This document shows, one piece after another, positions 21,971 to 31,611 of a DNA stretch of 41,301 bases. The notes beneath the pieces were generated by a model. It was not told where the DNA came from. It saw nothing but the letters and a program-made list of their open reading frames with translations, and did no database searches. Position 1 is the stretch's first letter, and each line of letters starts with the position of its first letter. Source of the stretch: Phoronis australis (Eukaryota > Phoronida > Phoronidae); NCBI GenBank assembly GCA_002633005.1, contig NMRA01000500.1:267248-308548 (forward strand), in the 5' to 3' direction. The translations under genes were made by a program, and so were the position numbers.

Positions 21971-23377
21971 ACCTGGTGACAACGAAAATGTAATTAAAAC
22001 TACCACCAGGAGCTCAACTGACAACTACGGCGTTGTAAGAAGGAGATCGAAATCCGAAGTGAAACTTTATTTTGCTTTTGGCGAATGCTAAATCATCAGA
22101 TGAATTTTACATACCAGTCCTATAGCATAACATATAGACTAGTAACGAAGCACAGACTCTCTGGATAAAAGAATTTATCTCAGTGAGGGCCAAGGTTTCC
22201 GGTGTCAGAATACGCACGTGTAAGAATTACGCCAACAATAAAGGTTCGTGTATTCTAATATTGGATTGACAACCTCCCTTTTGGGATCCACCCAGGATGT
22301 GCAACACCGTGTATGCGATGTAGTTCCAAAATACATTGAATCGGGCACAATGGTCACGTGCCATTATGGATCTCCACAACTTTGTATTGCATTAACAAAT
22401 CTTCTTTGACAAACCTTTCTACACTTGGTCCTTGCATTCGTAGAGCAGTTCACAAGATTTGCTTTCAATCATAATATTAGGCATTACAGATGTCGATCCG
22501 AAACGACTGCCTGCGAATATTATATTTTTATTTTACTTACACTTGACGATGTTCCGTCATCCTTAACCCTGTCCTCTCTCAAATATAGCAATTCCTACTC
22601 GGCACACTGTAGATATTTTTGTAGCCTCAACCAATGAGATAAATTACTCCTATAGCTCACTGGCCTCAAGTTACCTGTACCGGGAATGAAACGTTGGTCA
22701 ACAAGCTTATCAGAGCACGTCTCTTCCAGGAATTCGGCAATACGACAACCGCGTCATCTAGTTAGATGGGTCTATTTATGTACATGTAACTGTATTCAGC
22801 CTACAATCCAATAATGACAACGGTCATCTGAAAGAACAAGAGAATATCATTCCTAAAACTCTATCATTTAGAAACGTGAACGAAGTAGTTGTTAGTCATG
22901 AAAACTGCGTCGAAATTGAAGCTCGAATTTAGGGGTTATCAATTGCGAACTCGGTTTAAAAAATAATAAAAACTAGTTTATAGTATATGAGCGTATTTGG
23001 CATATGCGCCTACATGACTATGATTCTGCACGCGTGCTTATATCCCAAACACTTGAGTAAAACGAAGGAATAAGTTTCTAAAATTCCTTTAAGTTTGATT
23101 CTCTTGTTGAGAAAAGTGTAGATGTCGACGTGTTTTCAATGTTAAAAAGCTAAGTGCGATCATAAGTTACATACTGAATTTAATTTATTTAATTACATAG
23201 GATATTCCGTTTCTTTGAACTATTAAACTTTCGCAAAAGCTATATGCTATGAGTCATCGCAGATTTGTTAAACCAGTCCTGAATCCATCTAAATTTGGTT
23301 CTGATTACAAAGCATGAAAATGCGAGAATTTTTTTTTTTCGATGGACAGGTGAGCTATGAAACTATTCCCCGACTAG

Positions 23378-23665
23378 ACAAAGCACACATACACAAAATG
23401 TACCGAGAGTGGCGTAGATGAAGTGAAATTCCACTCGACAGTATTCCGCGTATCGACCTCGACTTTCGGTTTCGGTTGATACACAGAACGTCGAGTGGAA
23501 TATTAATTAAATCTTCACCATTCTTGGAACGCTTTTTATTTATCCCATACGCTTCGAATTCCTAAGTGTCTTTCAGTTTTTCGGCAGATTTTTTAATACT
23601 TCACCCATACTGTTCATATGACGGATCACATCCTATATGTATGTACTTGCGCGTTAGGTTGCAAG
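23378..23665 (-). repeat. Repeat family R2, inverted copy with an internal 12-bp hairpin
   Basis: Its minus strand matches 2610-2810. Within it ATTCCACTCGAC (23428-23439) and GTCGAGTGGAAT (23490-23501) form a perfect 12-bp inverted repeat with a 50-nt loop. Confidence 0.65.
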
Positions 23666-24392
23666 TTTATTACATGAAAAGAGATAACAAAGGTGAAAAC
23701 ATTTGTAATTGTAAATTGAAAATTTCCTGAAAATAGTTAAATAATAACAATATTTGATAACTGTAGTTACCGAGGAATCGGGGCCTGAGTTGCAGTCGAT
23801 ATAAATATTTAGCAAATGAAACCGAGACAGAAGTGTCATATAATTAACATTTTTGTACCAGATGTTATGTTTGGGACCTGATTGTATGTTGAGTGTTATT
23901 TATACTGCTGCAATTGTATTACTTTAAACTATTTTGATCGATGGTGATCGAACAGGCTGACGACATCAAGTTGACATTGACCTACCTTTTGAACTTTCCA
24001 TGTCAGAGCGCACTGCTGAAGTATTCCGGGAAGGGAATACGGAAAACAATATCATATGACCATATTGCACTCGACTGATTTAACGCGCATGGGACAAAAT
24101 TTGATATTCAGTACGCGACATGCTTATGAACTCCCCTGCATTAAGCGAAACTGAAAATTGCAAGAAAAATCTGAATTAACTTCACACACAAACTGTAACA
24201 TAATTATAATGACTGGTGGCCGAACGACAACCACAACAACAACAACAAAAGAAACAAACTGTGAGAAGTGGACTGACACTGTTAGTTTTTTTTTTTTATT
24301 CATCTGTTTGTGTTCTAACAGATAGTTCTTGATTAGCATGACCCCCAAGGTCTGGACAATGATGATGTAATTTGTGCACCAACGAATAGTGT

Positions 24393-24452
24393 GGAATATT
24401 CTAGAAGAATCTAGCATACAAGTGATTAATGTAATCTGGAACATTCTAGAGC
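24393..24452 (+). promoter_or_regulatory. Heat-shock-element-like motifs in the U3 of the solo LTR
   Basis: GGAAT-ATTCT-AGAAG (24393-24407) is a perfect three-unit nGAAn/nTTCn/nGAAn array. GGAAC-ATTCT-AGAGC (24438-24452) is a second array with one imperfect unit. More TTCTAGA/CTAGAA half-sites follow up to the TATA box. The first array lies about 145 bp upstream of TATAAATA. HSF binding is an inference from the motif. Confidence 0.55.
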
Positions 24453-24537
24453 CTAGAATATAGAATGATTGGGTAGAGTCTGGAGAGATCTAGAATGTGC
24501 TTGAATTGGTGACAAGTTCTAGAGCAATGCATTAGTC

Positions 24538-24545
24538 TATAAATA
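24538..24545 (+). promoter_or_regulatory. TATA box of the solo LTR
   Basis: TATAAATA stands about 290 bp before the AATAAA of the same LTR. Transcription would start about 30 bp downstream. Confidence 0.55.
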
Positions 24546-24943
24546 CACAAGCACGGGTTTGTAAGAGTTAGTTGAAAGTTGGACAACAGTTAGTTACAAG
24601 AGAGTTACAGTTGAGTTGCACTGAAGAGAATCAGCAGTTACAGCGATAGTCAACAGAGAGCCAGCCATAGAGACAGCAGGTTATTGAATCAACGAGTGTA
24701 ACAGTTGCTGAAAGTGTCTCAGAAGTTCGTCACAAGTCAAGGCTTTGCAACAGTGGCTGGAGCGTAGAACAGACATTACGTCGGACGTTTTGTTTGAGTA
24801 GGCTTGTGAACGTACGGTCGAGATTAATAAAAGGATTAACTCGAACCAGTCTTCAGTCTATCGTCGCACCCGTCCGAAAGCTAAAAGCACCGGTCTGTAA
24901 CTACCTGCGCCCATCTACACACGGTGAAAATCGTGACACAAAC

Positions 24944-25936
24944 AAACAAACGCGTTGCCATCGCCGACAAACTCTGGGTAAATGTTTTGGTCTATATTTC
25001 GCTCATGTAGTTGACCAATCGTAAAGAGTGCAGCAATGAAAAACGTCTTCACATAGTACGACTGCGAAATTTCAATTCTTGCCGTTTTTGTGTTTGTAAC
25101 TAGTCGTGAACTGTCGCAGACTTCAAAATAATGGGTAACAGAAGTCACGGGGCAATCTTCAAAAACTTTATCTTAAAAAATGAAATTTAAAGAATAAACA
25201 AATCACTGATCAGAATTGCTGGAGCACTTGACGTGCTCAGTAGGGCGATAATTTTAAAACAACCTTGAAAATTATTGTAGAGAATGTCATATCAACCTGC
25301 GAATGGCCTGCCACAAAAATTCAATTCTCAACACTAAATTGGCTATACTAAAATGACATACGTCACATGTTTATTCGTAGAAAATGCTTTGCTCCCTCTT
25401 TTCCAATTATGAAGATGAATTTTTCAACCAATAATCGAGATTTTTAAATAATTATTTACAAAAAGGCATTTCCAATCTTGAGTTGTTTTTTCGTAACCTA
25501 CTAACTGGTACCTGTAAAAGAGAAAGGAAAAACAACCGTTGCCATTTTGATACATCAGTGCTCTCCACGACCAGTTTTAACATGGCTTCAACAGGGTAGA
25601 GTTCAATGATGCTATGACCTCGTAAAAATCTAACCAAAATCACGCGTTCTCATTTAAAATACACAGCAACATCTCACGTAATCTTGCGAAGTCTTGCTTT
25701 TCAGCGATGTCCTAGCCGGTTAATTACTGAACTCAGGGCAGGTTTCATCAGGTTTAGGTGACAGCTGCAACATACGGACATTTTTGCCCATAACAATTAG
25801 AATGTCTGCCACTAGGTCGTGTCCAGTTAGGTCTTTCTGACAGATTTGGATTCTTACTGGACCTTTTCCGTGGGGGGGGGGGGGTTCGNNNNNNNNNNNN
25901 NNNNACCCCCCCCCCCCCCCGTCTACGAGCCTGTGG
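24944..25936. other. No gene recognised; contains the assembly gap
   Basis: Short ORFs at 24915-25148 and 25452-25643 show no motif. An inverted fragment of family R3 lies at about 25645-25705. ORFs running through the N run are artefacts. Confidence 0.4.
25872..25920. other. Assembly gap between poly-G and poly-C runs
   Basis: A run of 13 G (25872-25884) is followed by TTCG, 16 N (25889-25904), A and 15 C (25906-25920). The G and C runs are complementary, so the missing part may be a hairpin or inverted join, or the gap may mark a misassembly. Confidence 0.9.
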
Positions 25937-26405
25937 TGTGTCTTGATTATACTCATAGTCATTATTCATTATGTGGGTGTGTTGTTATGTTGTTGAACTG
26001 AGTACCAACTTTCAATACACGAAACTATATATCACAAAATTTTTCGAAGACTACATTGCCCGGTTGCGTGAAACAGTCCCACATAGGGAATAGCCAAGTG
26101 ATCTAAATCTACTGCGTATTTGTGGGTCTGTGGAAACACAGATTGTCTTGTCTAATGATGTTTGATTCTCAATACCAATTCAACTCAACTAAATTTTGAC
26201 TTTGATACAAGTCCAGAGTGAACTCTACGTTGAATTCTCTATATTATCATAGATTATAGACATAGTCTATGATATTATTGAAAATACGTAGGGATCTTTT
26301 CATGCAACGCCCCTAACTAAAGGACCGAGTTCCTAATTGTTCTGGTTGAATTTGGGGCTCAGTTTTAGTTAGTTATATTATGAGAAAATGTCATTAGTCA
26401 AAGAA
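25937..26405 (+). repeat. Dispersed repeat family R1, copy 2
   Basis: It is collinear with 2083-2520 in the same orientation. It carries an extra ~30-bp hairpin at about 26248-26277 that the other copy lacks. Confidence 0.75.
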
Positions 26406-26430
26406 AAGCTCATAATTAAGATAAATGATA

Positions 26431-27107
26431 GAAAAAATATTACACCTGTGCCTAAAGCACGGAACAAATACGAAAAAGATTTAGGGAACTTAGTTGAGTC
26501 CCTATTTGGGACTGCGTTATGCAATAGAACACAGAAGCCTAGTTTAAACACGAAAATAATACCAACACTTGTGATCATGTTGTTCCTAAAGTGTCAAAAG
26601 TGACAGTGTTTTCAGAGTTTGCCAATGATCCGTGCTGAGCTAAAGTGTCCTAGAGGGGAGGGGCCACCGCAGTTTTCGAAGACAAAATTGTCAGATACGC
26701 GCAAAAAATGTACGAGTTGGCTTCCTTTTTGCGTAGTTTGAAGATGGTTTCCTGGCCCACTGCCTCCATCTGTGCACAGTTGTTCTATTTTCCGTAGAAA
26801 TGGTAAAGTCTGTTTCACATCGTCTGCTGACTCTTGGTTGACAGAAACGTAGTAATTCCAAAGAAAATTTTATTGTTCCAAATTGGATTGATAAAACGAA
26901 TTTAAATATTTAAAATTCAGAACTTACAATATATACAAACATAGAACGCCATCAAAGGTAGATGACCCTAGAATCATAAAGATGTACAATAACAGTAGAC
27001 TATAACATGATACAATGAGTTATACCACAATATTAGCGTCGAATGGCAAATACAACCGTGTAATAACCCATTTAGTTATCTCACTAATGGGATAACATTT
27101 TGGCGGG
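26431..27107. other. No gene recognised
   Basis: ORFs at 26378-26603 on both strands and at 26612-26818 lie in or beside R1-related DNA, without domains or splice context. Confidence 0.4.
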
Positions 27108-27183
27108 AAACCGGGGTCTGTTTCAAACCCGGGCCTCAAGAGTTTCGAGTCGCCGACTTTACAACTATATCACTCAGCGGCTG
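27108..27183 (-). repeat. tRNA-derived sequence (SINE head or tRNA-Ser-like pseudogene)
   Basis: On the minus strand GCTGAGTGATATAGTTG (A-box region) is followed by GTCGGCGACTCGAAACTC (anticodon-like) and GGGCCCGGG-type sequence, then GGGTTTGAAAC (B-box region, 27130-27120). The order and spacing resemble tRNA-Ser with a CGA-like anticodon. Mismatches in both boxes and the repeat context argue against a working tRNA. Confidence 0.4.
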
Positions 27184-27210
27184 ACGTCATCGAACGTGAA
27201 AATAGAATAC

Positions 27211-28336
27211 TTAAATCACAGGCGCTTGGGTTTATCGCAAATGACGTCACTCACTAATATATATAAGAAAACATAAAGGTTGGACACTCGAAATCTGTTT
27301 GCTCAGAATTTTCTACTCAAATGTGCATGGAACTCCACGAAACTAGCATCGGACAACTCTTAGAATACCTTCTTTCATTCGATCTCTTCAAATTGCCTTC
27401 GAGTGGTGATTTGGCGACAAAAATGCCAAAAGAATGCCAAAATCACAAATTCAAGGACCTGATTCCGTGATGTCATGGCAGACGGTCTTCGCACATCCGG
27501 GTTTTGACCGACGCTCCCGAGCTAAATCCGAAAGTCTAATTTCGCGCGGCTTTCGCCGTCAATCCATCGACTACTTGATCATGAGAAGCAGAGAGCACTT
27601 TATTGCCAAATAAATGTAATTACTCACATATTTGTGTCAAATATAAATTATCCTGATACAGTATTGATATGCGAAGTTTTTTGTGTACTGTGATTTCTTA
27701 TGAAGGTTTTATTTTTGGCCAAAACCATTGAGTTAACTCGTCGGCCACGCGCATTGTAATACTTGCACGGGCTGCGTTTTCTGGCCGAGTGTGTGTTGTG
27801 CTTCAATCAAAAAAGTGCGTGATGTCAAGATGAGAAACAAGATACGCCAGTTTATGCAATAAAATTCTAAGTTAAGGGCTAAAATGAGCCGTCAGTGGAA
27901 TAAAGTTACAAATAATCATTAAAATACTAACTTTAACATTCTCAATTAGTTGAGTTTTGGATTAGAGTTATTGAATTTGAAATATAGGTTGCTTGCTCAA
28001 ACTTGAAGTTTCACCTACGTCAGGCGTACAAGTTGAAGCACAACAGAAATCCGCCATGTTTACTATTTCAGGTCCTTGAATTCAGAGTTTTGAGATTGTT
28101 TTGGAAATTCCATCGCCAATTCACCACTCACGAAGACAGTTAATGGGATCTAGGAAAGATAAGGCTTCGAAGGTTTATTCAACACCAGACTGAGGGAGGT
28201 GCAAGCAGATTTTATTTGGATTTTGGACGGTTGAAGTTGGGAGCCTCGGCTTGGCAAAGTTTAAGTGTCCAATTTTTATGTTTTCTTATATATATTGTGA
28301 CGTCATTTGCGATAAACCCAAGCGCCTGTGACTTAA
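27211..28336. repeat. Large inverted repeat, arms ~250-270 bp, spacer ~600 bp
   Basis: The left arm (27211-27462) is mirrored by the right arm (28068-28336). The outer ~90 bp are nearly identical (GGCGCTTGGGTTTATCGC, AAATGACGTCAC, ATATATATAAGAAAACAT). The arms diverge inward but match again at GAGTGGTGAWTTGGCGA and AATTCAAGGACCTGA. The spacer has no ORF. It could be a foldback/MITE-type transposon or a local inverted duplication; a transcript across it would form a long hairpin. Confidence 0.75.
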
Positions 28337-28345
28337 ATGAGCACG

Positions 28346-29864
28346 CGCAACAATCGCATGTTCAGCAAAGAGCATTGTACCGACATTTATACGCTATGAA
28401 AAATAAGACGCATAATTTCCATAAAAACGATATTTTAATTTTCAGTTGGTTTTGAGTAAACGCATTATTTTACAAAAATAGCTCGGCTTTTCTTAAAAGG
28501 TCACGACCTCCGACCCCCGGCCTCTGGAATAGAAAGTAGTTACAAAGCCGAGGCGAGTCGAGAAAGGTAGGTAGATCGATTCATTGCAATTTTTCTCGTT
28601 CAGTATGTGGTATAAATAGATTATTACATGTTCTCAGTCGTTATACCCCTTATCTAAAGCCCTCGTGGATTTTGTAGAATTATCACCCTCGGGCTAACGC
28701 CCCTCGGGCTATCAGCTCGTCAGAATTAAATGAAACATGAGCAAAAAAATAATATATTCCTATCAGAGTAGCTTGACAATGAAGTCCTGCATAACCTCAC
28801 TCATTAACACATTCACTCAGAAGGAAACCAGTGACTTTTCTGTTTTATCAATCGCGAAACAAAAGAGCCATAGGAGTTCATCTGTTGAAGTTTACAAATT
28901 CAGTGTTAGTGAAATGTCTTTTGTAACATTGTTGTATTCAGACGTTTGTGCTGTCAGATGTTGAATACACGGGACACGTTGCTCAATCTCCTGCAATATA
29001 TGCAATACTTGCTGACCGTTGGCATTAAATTCAAAATATTAGGTCTTGAATTTTTACCTAGAACAATGCCTGTATAAGTAAGGTTTAATAATATAAGTTT
29101 ACTTCGTGATTGATCTGCTGGAAAATTGCCGACCAGAAGACACGATTGCGAGGCCAATCAATGACAAGGTGAATGATATCCTTTGGTTCCTTTTTACAAA
29201 GGTGCATAATTACAAATTCGTGGCACTGATTCTAGCTAAAAGCGTTAGTACCAAATAGCGTATCGGACTCGACCATTTTCGTCAAATGAGATAGGAAGGC
29301 AAAGCGATGAGGAGATAAAAAGATGTAACTAGTGGTGGAAAACAAAGGGGAATGACATAGTATAACTTATCGAAATTTTAATGGAATGTTTAGTTTAATT
29401 GTTTGAGGGTGCTGTAAACTCACCTTTAAAATACTAAATTTTGATTTAGACCACTTGTCGTTATCAAATTAAAAAGATTTTGAGGCTTGAAAAGGACAAA
29501 CATATTGCTATTGCCAGGCTGAATACAATGGCTTCACCCGGCTGTCCATATGTGCTGAGGTGGACTAATTCTTCCCAATCACGGAACCTACTCTTAATTC
29601 GAGTAACAAAAAAGTTGGGACTAAAGTGAATTTTATATTTTTAGCAAACAAAAGGCGAGTTCACAACAGGTTTTCCAGAGAACTAAGCATCTCTGCGTCT
29701 GCACTGTTACACACCGAAAACATGCAGACGACGCATTTTGGCTAAGGACTGGAGTGTGTTCTGTAGGCATATTTTTGCGAGAAAATCATGAACTCGCGAG
29801 ACCATGCAAATACACGCGAGTGAAAGGACAGTGCTTCGCGAATATGCTCCGGAGCTCACTAGGT
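28346..29864. other. No gene recognised
   Basis: A short doubled CCCTCGGGCTA-type motif lies at about 28684-28712, and R3 sequence begins near 29770. No coding segment was identified. Confidence 0.4.
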
Positions 29865-30057
29865 CATCCTATTAGAATGGCGGGTACTAAACTTGATTGG
29901 TCGGTGAGGTTGTACCTTTTGGGATTGATTTCACTCAATGTTTCCGTTCCATATGTCAAAGTGTTTCGCCACATGCGCAAGCTAGTTATGTCTTGTGGAA
30001 TACAGAGCGCAACCGTGAAATCATTTAGTTTTACAGGGTAGTGCCAATACACAGCAG

Positions 30058-30163
30058 TGGCGGATTTAGAGGTGGGCCACGGGTGCCATGACCCCCTCCC
30101 CCCTTAAACTCTCCCAGATTCCATTTGGCAGTTCGGGGATGAAAAATCCTGGATCCGCCCATG
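30058..30163. mobile_element. 106-bp MITE, possibly hAT-like
   Basis: It starts TGGCGGATTTAG and ends inverted as GGATCCGCCCATG. The flanks are 8-bp near-perfect direct repeats CACAGCAG (30050-30057) and CACAGTAG (30164-30171). Copy 1 of the duplication (about 10585-10605) lacks it, which is an empty site. 8-bp duplications are characteristic of hAT elements, but the class is inference. Confidence 0.6.
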
Positions 30164-31444
30164 CACAGTAGTCATCTGTGGCAGCATCTTCTTTTCTCCC
30201 GTTTTTTCTCTTTTGTATTTAATTTCAGTGTCGACGATGCTGTTCCGTAATCCCCAGATTGCGTGAGAAAAATCATCTGGAATCGAAAATCAAAGTTGCA
30301 TCAAGAAATTAGTCAACCACAAGGACACTGAAATAAAATGCGAAAGGATCATCAGTTTTCTGAGTACATAGGAAATCAGGTAGCAAGCTCGTCGCATAGA
30401 TATCGGTAGATAGGGGTATCCATTGTCCACTTTGTTTTTCTTTCTTGTATGGCAAACATTTATCGGTAACAGGCTGGTGTGCGCCCAAGATACGATATCC
30501 ATGCGACATGTATTGTTATGTCCAACAAAGACGCAACAATGGAAAACAATGGAAGTGTCTTATAGGCGATGACCATGCGACGGGATCTCGCAATGACTTA
30601 CGACCTCTATACGACGTTATTTGGCATGGGTAAAGAATAAACAGCTATTTCAAATTTGAACAAGCGAAAACGACTGGCTGGTATAGGCCAGCCTTATGAG
30701 GATGAACCTAACCTATTATAAACTTGTCCTCTATGAATTACAAACTTCTAAATTAAGCTTTTACCGCTATAGAACCGGGTAGCGTTCCGCAAACCAAGCT
30801 GCTTCCGAGAATTGCAATCTCTTGTAAGACCTCGCTAATGCCCGCGAGTAAAAGGTGAATGTTTAGCGAGTATATGCCCGGGAGCTTACGAGGCTATCCT
30901 AGCAAAATAGCGCCCACTGAAGTGACTGGTCGGTAAGATTAGAATGTTGAATCGTGTGGTTGAGGTCATAACTTGTAAGAAATGAGCTTTTGGCTCAAGA
31001 TAGAGTGGCAAACACAAAATATAAAAATGTCGCTAGGGGTCACAGCTGTAGTTACATCAGTCCGAAACACGTCCTCTTTCGTTCGTCGTCAGCTTCATAA
31101 AAATAAGTCTGTCAAATTTTACAAAGTATCTTATACTTATACTTATACTGTCTATAAATAAGTATTTTACAGACACGTTACGTATCTATGGCGTCCTGGC
31201 CGCAGTGTTAGACTCTCATGTCGAATTTTCAATATCAACTTCAAAAATCGTTTGACCTGTTGTCCGAATAGAGGTCGACAACCGGACGACACGAAGTGAT
31301 TAAACTCCTGATTTTCTTTTGAAGGACTAATTTAAATCAAGTTACGCTAAGTACCGTACGAAATCAATAGAAACACTATAAATCTGGTAAGCCACGCCGC
31401 GTGACACTTAAGTAACCATGCCACGTGAAATGCTAACTGTTTGT

Positions 31445-31475
31445 ACCATAGACATCACATTAAGATGTCTATGGT
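31445..31475. repeat. 12-bp perfect hairpin beside the 5' splice site of the last recovered exon of copy 2
   Basis: ACCATAGACATC (31445-31456) and GATGTCTATGGT (31464-31475) pair perfectly with a 7-nt loop. TTTGTAC flanks it on both sides, and copy 1 has no hairpin at the equivalent place, so it is an insertion. It lies about 10 nt beyond the donor GT (31485-31484), inside the intron. Confidence 0.85.
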
Positions 31476-31485
31476 TTGTACTCAC

Positions 31486-31611
31486 ACGTTCTAAATCATG
31501 CCTCGACACTAGCATGCGCGCCATGTCTTCAAAAATCCTGTACACTGCGTGGGGCTTTGCCTTAACACTCGTCTCCAGAAAACTGTGCACCAACGGACTC
31601 TCATTAACTTT
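31486..31611 (-). CDS. Rab copy 2, exon with ETSVK
   Basis: It has 42 codons between acceptor TTTCCAG and donor GTGAGT. It encodes SPLVHSFLETSVKAKP followed by RIFEDMARML; 25 of 42 match copy 1. It lies 6.1 kb from the preceding exon, against 0.74 kb in copy 1. A hairpin stands just beyond its donor. Confidence 0.87.

Larger units (their letters stand above)
20721..23377. other. No well-supported gene
   Basis: The only items are a short ORF at 21173-21313, a perfect 25-bp tandem duplication at 21921-21970 and low-complexity DNA. No Rab N-terminal exon was recognised. Confidence 0.35.
24194..24938 (+). mobile_element. Solo LTR (745 bp) of an LTR retrotransposon
   Basis: It begins TGTAACA and ends GTGACA. 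It is flanked by identical 5-bp target duplications CAAAC (24189-24193 and 24939-24943), so it is a complete LTR left after loss of the internal part. TATAAATA lies at 24538-24545 and AATAAA at 24828-24833, which fits U3, R and U5 in plus orientation. A short CAA repeat lies near its start. No gag/pol or second LTR is present. Termini and target size fit Ty3/Gypsy-like elements, but Pao or Copia types cannot be excluded. The 24794-25024 ORF on it is incidental. Confidence 0.82.
29865..31485. repeat. Left part of the segmental duplication, copy 2
   Basis: It is collinear with 10431-12429 apart from one MITE (30058-30163), an extra ~200-bp stretch near 30400-30640, and absence of the ~840 bp equivalent to 11225-12060. 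No exon was recognised; the C-terminal Rab exon is not evident in either copy. Confidence 0.7.

Noticed and set aside
24794-25024. 76-codon plus-strand ORF
   Set aside because: It runs across the U5 end of the solo LTR and the target duplication; incidental.
25720-25969. Minus-strand ORFs through the N run
   Set aside because: They cross 16 undetermined bases and homopolymers, so they are artefacts.
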